Below are positions 11,191 to 22,680 of a stretch of 64,000 nucleotides of DNA, piece by piece. Both the position numbers and the translations under genes were made by a program. Each line of letters begins with the position of its first letter. Within the stretch, counting starts at the first letter, position 1. The notes under the pieces are model-generated. The model worked only from the letters and a program-made list of their open reading frames with translations. It made no database searches and was not told the origin of the DNA. The DNA lies in the NCBI GenBank assembly GCA_009760855.2, contig WPIO01000070.1, forward strand, positions 1,356,001 to 1,420,000. The letters run 5' to 3'. This DNA is from Cristatella mucedo (taxonomy: Eukaryota; Bryozoa; Phylactolaemata; Cristatellidae).

Positions 11191-11227
11191 ATGGTCAAGG
11201 CTGTCAATCCGTAATCCGCGAATGCAT

Positions 11228-11375
11228 AGGTCTGCTCATTCAAGCGGCAGAAGAGCAATGGCGGCTACATATCTCACCTGCATTGGGCAATATAAAAACT
11301 GCCTGCTGTAAGGCTCGAACCCAGGACCTGGGCCGTTTTAGTGGGAGCACCTGATCTTTCGGTCATACCTACCCT
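11228..11375 (-). mobile_element. tRNA-derived SINE-D
   Basis: The reversed tRNA-like region (GGCTCGAACCCAGGACCTGG and GTGGGAGCACCTGATC) follows a body with GGCAGAAGAGCAATGGCGGC, related to the SINE-A tail. Confidence 0.65.
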
Positions 11376-12910
11376 GGGGGCAAGCACTAGAGCCGACATC
11401 CCTTTCCTCCACTGCCAGTGCAACCTGCATCTGTTGAGAGCTGTCTCACTGCACTGATTGGGGGACTCAAGATTCCAGGAGCAAGAAAGGCGGGCGGTAG
11501 CCAAAAGCAAGCACCGATCCTCTGGAGGCATCAATGCTCTGCAGCTCCCTGCCAGTGCCCTCCTTAATAACCGCTTGTAATCAGAGCAGCACGGAATGAA
11601 TTCGCAGAAAAAGGAAACGAAAGACTACACTGCTCTGCGAGTCGTCTGCTTAGGCAGAAGGGGGCAGCAGCAGCAGCAGCAGCAGGAGGCCTCATGGAGG
11701 CACGACGGAGTCATGTGCAGCCGGCCTCCAGGGGCCTCCAGAGGCTGCCAATCGGAGCAGCATGGCAGCAGCCCGCCGCCAGCTGGGCTAAAATTATAAC
11801 AATAATAAGTCGGCGGTGTGGGGCCCGAAGAGAACCAAATCTAAGCTGTGCAAATGAGCTGACAGAGTTTGACATGACGGAAGAAGGGAATGATCGAAGC
11901 ACACAACAAGTACAGCTGCATGTTATCATCAGCATATTAAAGGAAAGCCTAGATTTTGCATGGCGATTACTTCGGCCAGAGGGAGGCAAGCATAACATGC
12001 AGAAGGAAGTGTACGTACATGAATCTTGGGGGCACACCGTAGCTGCATAGCACCCTAGATGACCGTCGGCAGTTGACACGGTTCTAACCCTCAGAATCCT
12101 ACTGCAATTCACACCACGTAACGTTGGGTGTAGTCGGTAACTAGAGCAAAGGGACAGCCTTGCTACTCTGTAGGTATACATTTCAAATGCATTAAACATA
12201 CTGTCAACACGTTTAGCTTTTGCGTTGAGGATTTAGGTTTCACCGTTTACTATTGGCATAGTGGCTCGTGCCCAGAGACCCTTGTGTGAGAGCCACATGT
12301 GGGGGGGGGTCGAGCAGCTGAATTAATCATAGGCTAGGTGTTACCTTGACATTGATTATGGCCACCTGTGATTAGCGGTTCCTGAATTATGATAAATTAA
12401 TCTATTGTAGCCGATGCATTGCCATTTCAATACCTGATCAATCATCTTCCAGCCACATATAACTTGTAGCGATGCAGCCATGGCTCTGCACTGAGGATTA
12501 TGGAAGAGACTTCATGCCTTCAGTTACTACCCTCCCAAAGCACGGAACCCAGTATCGACTGTCATCTCCTGACTTGACATTCAAAGAGAAGCTGAAAAAC
12601 TAACTGTTCCACACGGCCTTTGCTCTGTTCAAGTGAGCTGTCCTTTTATGCGCGGTGTGAGTATCGTGCACGTATCGTGACTGAGGGCAGCAGCAGCAGG
12701 CGGCCCGTCCTTTTTCCTGTTTTGCTTTGCTTGCACGTGCACGATTGAGTGAGCATTACTACCTAGGGTCCCACCAACCAGCAGCTGTGAGCCTTCTGCT
12801 GTGGGCTTGTGCATGCCTGTCCTAGCATGACGATTGAGTGCTTTTGCATACTTGCTAAAGCAGGATACCTTGGTTTTCATCAACTATTTGGTCTTTGCTT
12901 CTCTTGCGGT
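11376..12910. other. unique sequence, nothing recognised
   Basis: A short (CAG)6 run lies at 11666-11683. No conserved frame, RNA or repeat family otherwise. Confidence 0.5.
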
Positions 12911-12911
12911 G

Positions 12912-12982
12912 AGTTGGTAAGTGCCCGAATTGAGATTAAGTTCTCTCGTGAAGCTATTCGAAAGATTTGTGATTATTAAAAT
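12912..12982 (+). mobile_element. worn LINE-A/SINE-B tail
   Basis: AAGTGCCCGAATTGAGATTAAG, TTCTCTCGTGAAGCTATTCG and ATTATTAAAATG match the tail module with several changes. Confidence 0.5.
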
Positions 12983-13082
12983 GCGGACTTGTTATCACCG
13001 ATGCATGGGAGGCATCAATCGCCCGTCCTCAGAAATCGTCGGCATTACCTAGTCTGGCGCATTGGATGCTGCTGCTCCTACG

Positions 13083-13162
13083 AATCGTGATGGCGCACGA
13101 GGTAAGGTGGTTGCTTTTCACGACCTCGGTCCCGTGGTCGTGGGTTCGAATCCTACGGTGGT
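13083..13162 (+). mobile_element. SINE-A head joined to a microsatellite
   Basis: The tRNA-like half is well kept (GATGGCGCACGAGGTAAGG, B-box GGGTTCGAATCC, CTACGGTGG). The body is then replaced by TATATACATA and a long (CA)n run. The microsatellite may have grown at the break. Confidence 0.85.
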
Positions 13163-13165
13163 ATA

Positions 13166-13287
<122 letters not shown>

Positions 13288-13739
13288 GCATCCCGAAGCC
13301 AGGGCCAGCTAGCCAGACACCGCTTTGGTCCACATGAAGGTGAGGCACTGGGGTGAGGCCTAGACGTCGTTAGGCACTGCTGCCATTTGTGACCTCATTC
13401 CATTACGAAGCCGCAGGCAGCTAAGGCGGCACCGCTTTGAGCAGCGGCTGGTGGGTGCCACTGCATGTGTGGGGGGAGGTGTGAAGGGGGCATGCAGATG
13501 AGGGCGAGGGGGAGGCAAGGCTTCGTTCAAGGACCCTGGTTAGAACTCCTCCTCACTCACCGTGACACCGGCAGCACGAGCCGTCTGGAGATGAAAAGAA
13601 GGCACCGAAGCAGGAACGGTGAGCCACGCCCAATGAAGCACCTTCACCTCGCTGTTCGCCACAGCACCCGTCGTTATGCATTATAGATGCAAAACATAAT
13701 TTCGAAGTCGGCACACAAGGCCAAGCTAGGTCGACTAAT
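13288..13739. other. unique sequence, nothing recognised
   Basis: No conserved gene or repeat family recognised. Confidence 0.5.
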
Positions 13740-14012
13740 TACCATACTTTGCCGTGCATAAGCCGCCCCCACCCGATGTCTAAGCCCCCCCCAGCCAAAT
13801 TTGTGAACTAACTTTTTGGAAAAATATTTGTATCTAATTACTGAATTAAGTGAACAATATCAAGATTCATAATAATTACGAATGTCACTATCACTATCCT
13901 CTGCATCAGGTAGGATGACGATACCCTCTCCATCTTCCTCATTCATATCACAATCTCGAAATTTGGTGGGAACTCTGTTATCGTCATTGCCGTCACTCTT
14001 TTCATAGACTGT
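13740..14012 (-). mobile_element. DNA-transposon remnant (pogo/Tigger-like)
   Basis: Read on the - strand, a short acidic frame ends in DAEDSDSDIRNYYES and a stop. An AT-rich spacer and a terminal stretch with GGGCTTAGACATCGGGTGGG and GGCTTATGCACGGCAAAGTA follow. GCTTATGC/GACTTATAC-type ends and acidic transposase C-termini resemble the element at 22.2-22.7 kb. The rest of the transposase is absent. Family assignment is from memory. Confidence 0.5.
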
Positions 14013-14019
14013 CATCTTC

Positions 14020-14290
14020 CGTTCCGTCCATTGCATTTATATGGCTCATTCTTTTCAGCGGTTCTGAGCTGCTACTTAAATACTACTCACTACCTCAATT
14101 GCTCACCTGAGTCTGCTATGCTTTCCACTTTCTCTTTGCTGCGTGAGAGGAAGTCTGTTGGGTACCGAATGCGCACCGAAAGCCGCTTAGGCTGTGAGTG
14201 CGCTATATACAACTCTCCTACGTAACACCGACACAGTCTTTGTGTGGCTCAGTGGAGTTACAGACAGAGATGCGTTAAAGTATTTAAGCA
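14020..14290 (+). mobile_element. LINE-B fragment, 3' end
   Basis: It encodes the worn end of the LINE-B protein (SLLRERKSVGYRMRTESRLG) and the 3' end with AGCCGCTTAGGCT, GTGCGCTATATACAA, CCTACGTAACACC and GTGGAGTTACAGACAGAGAT. Confidence 0.88.
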
Positions 14291-14904
14291 AATGGGTAGT
14301 TCCCTTCCCCGGTTCCCTCCCAGCTCCTCCAGTCCCTCAGACAGGCAGCACAGTCATGTCAGTCCACTCAATCTACTTCCGTCGAATGCTGGCCCGGAGG
14401 AAAGCCGCTGCACTGGGCTCTAAAGCTATCTGTCTGTAGACAATGTTGGGATGGCCGTGGTGATGTTGTGATGTGCAAAACTGCTTGCAGGTCTCCGGCA
14501 ACATTGAAGTCGGTAGAATTCCGCGTTCTGGCATCACAGCAGCCGCTGTAAGAAGCTTCCCTGTGGCAGCAAGCAGCACGTGTGGCAGGCAGCTCCCTCT
14601 GGCAACAGCTTGCCTAAACTTCCAGCTTTGCTGCTCTGCCTAGCAACAGCTCGAAGCTCACTCAGCGACTAGTTGGCAGACTGTAGCCTGTCAGGTGCCA
14701 ACCCATTACTTAGCTGTCCTCTACAAGAAGGCAGGGGTCATCGAATTTCATCGAGGTTGAGAAACGCCAAGCTTTACGCTAGAATGATTCACCACAGGAC
14801 AATCGCCTTCTCTGATAGGTTTTTTGTAGCAACAATCCGTGTAGTATATGCTGAGATTTGGAGGGCTCAGGTAATCCAGAAAATGAATGCAAAACGGATT
14901 GCAA
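14291..14904. other. unique sequence, nothing recognised
   Basis: No conserved frame, RNA or repeat family recognised. Confidence 0.5.
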
Positions 14905-15510
14905 AAACTCAACTACTTTCTGGTATTTTCTAGGCTGGATTATTGCAATGTCATTTTGGCTGGGCTGCCGAAAAAGGCCATTAGGCAACTGCAGGTGGTA
15001 GTTAGGTGGCTGCAAGGCTACCTAAAAAATCGCAGAGGTTCAGCCATGTGCTCCTTTGTTGAAGAGGCTTTGATTGCTCTCGGTTGACCAACGAATGCAG
15101 AGTTAAGTTCTTGTGCTGACCCACAGCGCCCACCGTGGCTTGGCAACTGCATACCTTGCCGAACTGCTCGCAGCCGTGCCATCCATCGTGCCCTCAGGTC
15201 CTGTGTGGACACTAAATTAGCTGTGCCCATGCTCATGCCCAAAGACCGTTGGCGACAGCTTTTGCTCTGCAGATCCTAGACTTTTGACTCACGTCCACGA
15301 TTCTTATGCAACGACATCTACTCCCTTGCTGCCGACTGTGACACATCCTTTCCAGCCGTCCTGGGGTGCTACTTCTATGGTGTTCACTTCAGCTAGGCTT
15401 CTCATTTTCTGTTTGTTGCATGAAATGAAGTCTGTTGGCTACTGCCACCCAGGCTTTGAGTGAGCTATACAAAACTCTCCTGCGTAACACCCAATAGCTT
15501 TTGTGGCTTT
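14905..15510 (+). mobile_element. LINE-B fragment, old copy
   Basis: It aligns by eye with the LINE-B C-terminal half: AGGCTGGATTATTGCAATGT (RLDYCN region), GGCTGGGCTGCCGAAAAAGG, TCAGGTCCTGTGTGGACA, GACCGTTGGCGACAGC and the end CTATACAAAACTCTCCTGCG. There are many indels and stops. Near 15100 the A-run that carries an extra base in the young copies is one base shorter. Confidence 0.85.
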
Positions 15511-17215
15511 CTGACTAGAGTGACGATGTAGTAGGGCACGTCATAGAAGATGCAACTACTTGAGTCTGCTTATCTGATCTTGTGCTGGTGTACAAAGGCA
15601 TTACTGACGGCCTGTAGATAGTATGAATATGGAGCCGTCTATCCAGGCTCGAATCCTGCTGATGGTAGCTTGATATTTAAATCAAAGCAGTCGGCCTGAA
15701 TTAGCCTCGTGGCAATTTGAGCGTTTTTGGAAGGCACCAGAAGAATGTCAGAAGAATGCCCTGACGGTCTGCGGAAGTCGAACCTTGCCGTGGACAAAGC
15801 TTGGGAAGTGAGGTTGAATCCATGCCGAAGGTGTCAGCAGCAGCTGTCAGTGCGGAGAGAAATTGGCTGGAATGGCATTGCCGCAGCACATTTGGCCGGT
15901 TCCGGACTCTTCTCTTTGTCGCCAATCATCAAGCTGTGCATGTTTGAACGAAATAACTCATTTACCGTTCGGGTTGATGTAGAAGCCACTGTACGACCAA
16001 ATTCTATGGAACATGACACAGGCAGCGAGTGCTTATTACTATCGGTTAGTCACCTCAGTACTTGACTGTGCTAGGGCTTGACACTGATGGTTTCCTCTGG
16101 GTAAGAGCCGATTGTGAGCACTTTATGCCCACAACTCCAAAACGCACAATGACAGTGCACGAGCTCAAGCGTTAACTTACGGCAAGCAGACGGTACATTT
16201 GACAAGATCCCTCACACGGTGTTGAATCGTACTTACTGACACAAACTTAAATGTTACAAAATGTAAGAGGGCGTATTTTGTTGTGCCGACTGTGGGCTGG
16301 TGGTTATTCGTTTTATTATTGGTTTTCGTCAGGAGCTGTCTTGGGCGTATGGCTGTCATGCGATGACCAATAGGATTCCAAGCTCTCTCTCTCGATCAAG
16401 ATCTCTGTCTGTTGACCGATCGAGGCACTGTATACAAATTGGGAGTTCTCATTTCAACACCACTTTGAAGGGAAATTGGCACAGTACTTGGCAGAGTCAT
16501 AGGCAATCGCAATCGCTGCCCCGCTGTAGGGGGAGGCAAATGCATTCGCCTCCGGGTCCTCCACTGAGCCTAGTGGTTGAGCAGCAGTCTATACGATTCT
16601 CAGGTAAAACGACACTTCTGCTGACTGTGTGAAGATATTGCTATGACATGCGAGACTGACGCAGCTTGACGCGCTCTGCATGTTGTCACTCACTTCAAGA
16701 CACATCATGAGACAGCAACGTTCGTCATCTTAACAGGACAAGTCCAGTGCTAGTTAGGCCTGAATGACTGCTTTCGTCTAGATGCATGCAGAGGCCGACC
16801 CAACGACGCACGTCCTCACTCTGAACGCATGCCCACTAACAGGGGACGTGCGAACGAAACTAAAAAACCCGAGGCCCCTAACGGTCTTGTGATATCTATG
16901 GGTACAAGTATATGGATGACAAATGTTAGGAGAGGGAAAGTCAACATCAGTCCGGAAAAGAGGTTTTAACAAAAAACAGGACGCGAAAACGTTACTTCTG
17001 CTCTGCTTAGACTATCTCGGACATTAGGAATGAACTCCCGCGAGAAATTGTGGACCGACATATCTAGACTAACTGAGTGCTAAAAAGCTGTTATCACCTG
17101 AATTTCATAGAACCTTATGCTGCTGCAAGGTGCCACAGAGCATAACAATACCCATGAACAGAGAGGAATAGAATACCTAAGCGTAGATTTAAGCCTGCAT
17201 CTGCTCCAGCTCGAA
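15511..17215. other. unique sequence, nothing recognised
   Basis: Several frames of 60-110 codons show no conserved domain. No RNA or repeat family recognised. Confidence 0.5.
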
Positions 17216-17220
17216 AGGCA

Positions 17221-17281
<61 letters not shown>

Positions 17282-17383
17282 GTGTATGTGTGTTGTGTAT
17301 GTGTGTGTGTGTGTGTGTGTGTGTTGTGTGTTGTGTATGTGTGTTGTGTATGTGTGTTGTGTATGTGTGTGTGTGTGTGTGTG

Positions 17384-17433
<50 letters not shown>
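17221..17433. repeat. compound TA/TG microsatellite with TGTGTTGTGTA units
   Basis: (TA)n turns into (TG)n, with periodic TTGTGTATG interruptions forming a higher-order pattern. Confidence 0.95.
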
Positions 17434-17436
17434 TTG

Positions 17437-17590
17437 CATGTAATTCATTTGTACAGCGCCTAAGAGAACTGAACCTCCACACAGGCGCTCTACATAAGCC
17501 ACAGGGCTCGAGCCCACGACCACCTCGTTTGATAAGGTGAGAGCACCTTGACACCTTGACCTCGGTTGCTAAAGGCGAGCACCTTAACGC
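17437..17590 (-). mobile_element. tRNA-derived SINE-B
   Basis: The reversed tail AATTCATTTGTACAGCGCC is followed by the reversed B-box like GGGCTCGAGCCCACGACC and reversed A-box sequence, with a short local duplication (CACCTTGACACCTTGACC). It directly abuts the TG repeat. Confidence 0.85.
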
Positions 17591-17614
17591 CTGGGTGAAG
17601 CCAAGAAGGCAGTT

Positions 17615-17720
17615 AGAAATAATAACAATAAGGATAATAATAGCAATAAGAATAATAATACATTTGTATAGCATGCCTCAGAGAACTGAATCTCTTTCTA
17701 GTCATTTTACAGATGCTGTA
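17615..17720 (-). mobile_element. LINE-A/SINE-B type tail, reversed
   Basis: An (AAT)n-like run is followed by CATTTGTATAGCATGCCTCA, GAGAACTGAATCTCTTTCTA and a worn remainder. No head is visible. Confidence 0.65.
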
Positions 17721-17787
17721 TAGAAAGCATTACCAAACGATTGGTGGTAACATCCGAGAGTAGCAGGCACTGTAAGTTTAGGAATCC

Positions 17788-17940
17788 GAGTTTAATATAA
17801 TTCATTTGTATAGCGCCCTGAGAGAACTTAATCACTATTCTGGTGCTGCACATGTGCCTCGAGGCTCGAGCCCACGACAGCCAGGCCTTGGTCGGGGTGG
17901 CACCTTGGGGCACCTTAACCACCGGACCAAATCAGCTCGG
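17788..17940 (-). mobile_element. tRNA-derived SINE-B
   Basis: Reversed tail AATTCATTTGTATAGCGCCC, reversed B-box GGCTCGAGCCCACGAC, and reversed A-box CACCTTAACCACCGGACCA. Nearly full length. Confidence 0.9.
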
Positions 17941-18712
17941 CGTAATGTGGTTCGTATACTATGAGTACTAGGACATCATTATCAAGTCTTCATAATTTGT
18001 AGCGCTAAATGAGCTTGTGGTTGTCTGATAATGGACAAATAATTGCTGGAAGCAACGCGATCCCGACATGACCGCACTTTGTCGGAAGTTGTACCTGAAA
18101 AATATCCCCTTTGAAGCACTGCTACTATCTGCAAATTGAAACAGGGTTATTGAAGGCTACGATAATAGATTAGAAATCGTTTAAAAGGAGAGTCCGCGTT
18201 GTGGCAGTCCAAGGTGACTCAGCAGTCACTAGTCTCGGCCTATAGCACTTCGAGCAAGATGGGATCGCGCTTTCTGATGCTGAAGACGATTATCGACAGT
18301 CATCGCATCGGAACTGTTAAAAGCTAGGCAGGCGGAGATAGTTCTGTGCTTAATTTAGCTGCACAGACAGAGGGGGAGCTGCACAGACAGACGAGCAGCT
18401 GCACAGACAGACCCTGCTAGGACCTGGCAGTCATGTTCCTTCGTTTTATTGTATTGCACGGTGCTCTGAGCTGGGAGCGAAGCCGCAAAGATTGAACGTG
18501 AGAAATAAGCAGTTTCTTCAAATACTCCCCTTGTTTCATAAGTAGACCTGTTCGCGAACTGCAGAAAAAACGCACAAACTACTGGATTAATTCACTCGTT
18601 GGCTTAGACGCGTTCAACGGCGAATGCGGAAGTTGAAAATCCTTGGCTTGCAGGAACTCTTGTTTACTTCACTTCCTCGTAGCCTGTTAATTTGCGTGCT
18701 GTCCTCTCCGCG
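17941..18712. other. unique sequence with a short direct repeat
   Basis: GAGCTGCACAGACAGA-type units occur three times near 18358-18412. No gene or RNA seen. Confidence 0.5.
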
Positions 18713-19292
<580 letters not shown>

Positions 19293-19844
19293 TCTCTCGC
19301 CAGTTCATTCTGCAGATCCAGTCGGCGATGTACCACCGATTATCGGTGGGTATTATGTATTTTAGAATTTGTAAAATGCAGCAGCAGCTGATAGGTCTGG
19401 TGCTTAAGTTACGTATGGGCTGCTGTGGGCTAAGAATGACAGCCTTCTGTGCATGCATTGACTCTCCGTGTGAACTGTTTTGTTGATATTTGTAAACTTA
19501 GCTGCTTTATAGACAGCGAACGATATTTATTGCAGCATTTGCTAAAAATATGTTTAATATTCAGATGAAATGAGGGAAAGTGCTCTCACAGTGAGACTTA
19601 GCTCGTCCCAAGACTCGTTATGAGTTAACGCAGTAGAGGGCACGATGAGAGAAATGATACGTCATTATAATTATTTGCGATTGACTGAACAGCTGTCCCT
19701 GCTTACGGTTTCTCCGTGCAGTAGGTTGCATGCCGATTTCGCAGCGCGACTACTTTAGCTGCTACTGAGAGCCTCCTGCAGGTTATAATCGCACGAGAAT
19801 GAACGCAAGAAGTTGGTTTTTCTCAGTAAGTTCACGTACGCTTA

Positions 19845-19845
<1 letters not shown>
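19293..19845. other. unique sequence, nothing recognised
   Basis: No conserved gene or repeat family recognised. Confidence 0.5.
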
Positions 19846-19847
<2 letters not shown>

Positions 19848-19885
<38 letters not shown>

Positions 19886-19993
19886 CAGAGAGACAGAGAG
19901 AGACAGAGAGAGACAGTGAGAGACAGAGAGAGAGAGAGACAGAGAGACAGAGAGAGACAGAGAGAGACAGAGAGAGGGGGAGAGGAGAGAGAG
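19848..19993. repeat. GA/GACA microsatellite
   Basis: Mixed GAGA and GACAGA units, purine-rich on the + strand. Confidence 0.95.
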
Positions 19994-20051
19994 CCCCAAG
20001 TAATAAAAGACACTGCGAAGTGTAGCGATTGTATCTCCGTCAGTAACTCCA

Positions 20052-21130
20052 CAAAGTCATAAAGACCATGTGGGTGTTACGCAGGAGAGTTTTGTATAGC
20101 GCACTCACAGCCTAAGCGGCTTTCGGTACACATTCGGTAGCCAACAGACTTCGTCTCACGCAACAAAGAGAAAGTGGGAAGCATAGCAGAGTCAGGAGAG
20201 CAGTTGAGGCAGTGAGTAGCATAGAAGTAGCAGTTCAGGACCGCTGAAAAAGATGTGCCATAGTCGGCAGTTAGAGAGTAGATGTCGTTGCGTAAGAATT
20301 GTGGAAGCGAGTTCCACAGTCTTGGACCTGCAGAGCTAAAGCTTCTGTCGCCAACTGTCTTTAAGCGGAGGAAAGGGACAGCTAATTTATTGTCCACACA
20401 GGACCTGAGGGCGCGAACAGGCTGAAACTGATGCACCAGTTCAGCTAGGTACGAAGGAGCCAAGCCGTTGCGGGCCTTGTGGGTCAGCGTAAGAACTTTT
20501 GCTCTGTATCCTTTGCTCAACCGGCAACCATCCTAGCTCTTTCAGCAGAGGTGACACGTGCTCAAACCGCTGGGACTTGAAGGCCAGCCTTGCAGCCATA
20601 TCCATAGTCAGCTGTAGTGGCATAATAGCTTTCTTTGGCAGCCCAGCCAAAAGGGAATTACAATAATCAAGCCGAGACAGAACTAAAGAGCTAGTTAAAT
20701 TTTTTACAAGCCACTGTGGGAGACAGCTCCTAATCTTGGATAGGGATCGGATGTGATGGCTAGCTGTAGAGGCAGTCTTCTGAATGAAGCTTTTGAAATT
20801 GAGGCAGCTGTCGAACACGACACCTAGATTACGAGCACGTGGTGAAGGTCGCACAATAGCATCACCTAGTAAAAGAGCAAAGCCTTTTAATCCAGCCACA
20901 CGCTTAGGGTGTCCTATGAGCAGCAGTTCGGTTTTATCGTCATTTAATTTCAGGAAGTTTTCCGACATCCAGGATCGAATATCGGCAAGGCAAGCATTCA
21001 GTTTCTCAGTTGCTGCAGCAGATTCCGACGGTTTAAATGACGAATACAACTGAGTATCGTCAGCATAGAAGTGATATCCTATTCCACGGGCCTTAACAAG
21101 ATGGGCGAAGCGTGGACCTTTCGATCTGTA
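20052..21130 (-). mobile_element. LINE-B retrotransposon, 5'-truncated young copy
   Basis: The - strand encodes the C-terminal part of a CR1/L2-type reverse transcriptase. In order: the catalytic YADDTQLYSSF motif, a SWMSENFLKLNDDKTELLL thumb segment, LGVVFDSCLNF, SRLDYCNSLLAGLPKKA, LGWLPV, and GPRLWNSLPQFLRND. These motifs are typical of non-LTR elements. One extra A in an AAAA tract near 20497 shifts the frame before the last 145 codons. The 3' end has the AGCCGCTTAGGCT hairpin and CGCTATACAAAA. The 5' end stops just before the YADD motif, so the endonuclease and most of the polymerase are missing. It is almost identical to 39375-40440. Confidence 0.93.
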
Positions 21131-21269
21131 GAGCCTCGATCTGTAGAGCCTCGTTAGCATGTAGAAAGGACTACCGCAGGAACGAAGATACAATAACACT
21201 CCATCGGCTGAAAGATCTGCCGATCGAACGACTGCTGCTTCAGAGAGCCGGTTTGCGACACACAGGCTC
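21131..21269. other. junction of LINE-B with unique DNA
   Basis: A direct repeat of GATCTGTAGAGCCTC (two copies, 21123-21150) sits at the 5' end of the truncated LINE-B. It may be part of the insertion junction. Confidence 0.4.
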
Positions 21270-21850
21270 CGAATGTCCGCCCCCGCCCCCGCCCCGCCCC
21301 CGACCTGGCGGGGGGGGGCAGGTGCACTACTCGGCGTCTGTATCGTAATTGTGAGAGTTGTGGGATTGCAAGTTCGCGCTGGCCGCACAGACCTCGTTCT
21401 ATCTGGTCGCTCCGCTCGTCCGCAGGCGATGCGATGATGACTGCTGCCGACCAGACCGACTACATCCCGCCACACGCCGCCCGCCAGGCCGCCAAAATCC
21501 GCTCGACTCGTCTCCGGGCGCGGCGCCAGCGACATTTCACGCTGGCTGAGGCGGGTGCACGTCGCGCCGCGCAAAAACTCAAGTGCGTTCTGCTGCGTGC
21601 GCCCGCGTGCGGAGATCGAGATAAAGAATACAGTTGAACCGACGGACGAATCTCCAGCACAGAATTCCGCACAGCGAGCGCGTCAACCGCTTCGAGCTTC
21701 GGTCACCTTCTGAGAGGCTGTCGACTGGAACATTATCAAATACGCGCAGTCGTAGAGAGACGACGAGAGAGTCGCAAGAGCGACGGTAATAATGAATTAG
21801 CTGGTTTTTAATGACACGCAAGTTATCGTACTTAGAGACAAGTGTTCAAC
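21270..21850. promoter_or_regulatory. CpG-rich block, candidate promoter
   Basis: GC-rich, CpG-dense DNA with a (CCCCCG)n-like run (21279-21303) next to a G-run, able to form a hairpin or G-quadruplex. No coding exon can be assigned. An uninterrupted - strand frame joins this block to LINE-B, but that is most likely chance. Confidence 0.35.
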
Positions 21851-22189
21851 TGCGCACGAATCGATTATGACGTGGTTAGACCAGCATGCAAAAGCACGCG
21901 AGAGCCACCGGTAAGCAAGCAAGATGTGTAAGACGCATATCGCCGACCGCCGTCACTCTCAGGATAAGGCAAATGCGAGCCCAATAAATGACGCAATTTT
22001 ACGCCAAATTAAAAATTTTGCAATTAAAATTACAATTAAAAATCATAAAACACATCCGAAGGAACGCACCGGCACGAGGAATCCGCACGCCCACGAAGGC
22101 CTCAAAAATGTACAATATTTCGAAGGCGCCCTCACTCGAAAGGGCCCGCACGCTATCGCCAAATGCCTTTTTCACTCGAGCCTCGGCCC
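21851..22189. other. unique AT-rich sequence
   Basis: No gene or repeat family recognised. Confidence 0.45.
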
Positions 22190-22680
22190 ATATATAGCGT
22201 ATTTTTACTAGTATAAGTCGCACTTTTCTCAATTTTGTAGGAAAAAACCTGCGAATTATACATTGCAAGTCAAATAATGTCAACATTAAAAAACCACTCC
22301 TTGCCTAATTATCTAGACTGCTCGACTTGTTCTATGGGATTAACTAGTGTATATACTATACTTTACTTTGCTGACCAGAAACCCTGAAATTGCGAATTTA
22401 AAAAATGGTTGATGGAACCTAAGGTGATGTAATCTAGGAGGAAAGTGACGATTCAGACACTGGCAATGCTGCAGAAGGCTACGAAGATGTTAGTAGTGAT
22501 ACTGATGACGAGTTTCGTGCTAACGTGCTAACCGTGATTAGAGCAAACTTACTTTAATAAAAAATGAGCTATATATTCAATAATAATATGTTTCAATATA
22601 AAAAAACAAACAAAATGTGTCCATTAATTTAGGATGCGACTTATACTTGGGTGCTACTTATAATCGAAAAAACGGTACTT
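22190..22680 (+). mobile_element. deleted DNA transposon (pogo/Tigger-like)
   Basis: AGTATAAGTCGCA at 22210-22222 recurs inverted at 22635-22647, close to both ends. Between them is a 39-codon acidic frame at 22438-22557, reading EESDDSDTGNAAEGYEDVSS and then DTDDEFRANVLTVIRANLL before a double TAA. This looks like the acidic C-terminus of a pogo/Tigger-type transposase. The catalytic DDE part is missing, so the element is internally deleted. Family name is from recollection of similar CGACTTATA-ended elements. Confidence 0.6.

Noticed and set aside
20441-21574. 377-codon - strand frame as a single gene
   Set aside because: Its C-terminal half is LINE-B reverse transcriptase and its N-terminal half is CpG-rich DNA with no domain. 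It is a chance fusion unless transcripts show otherwise.
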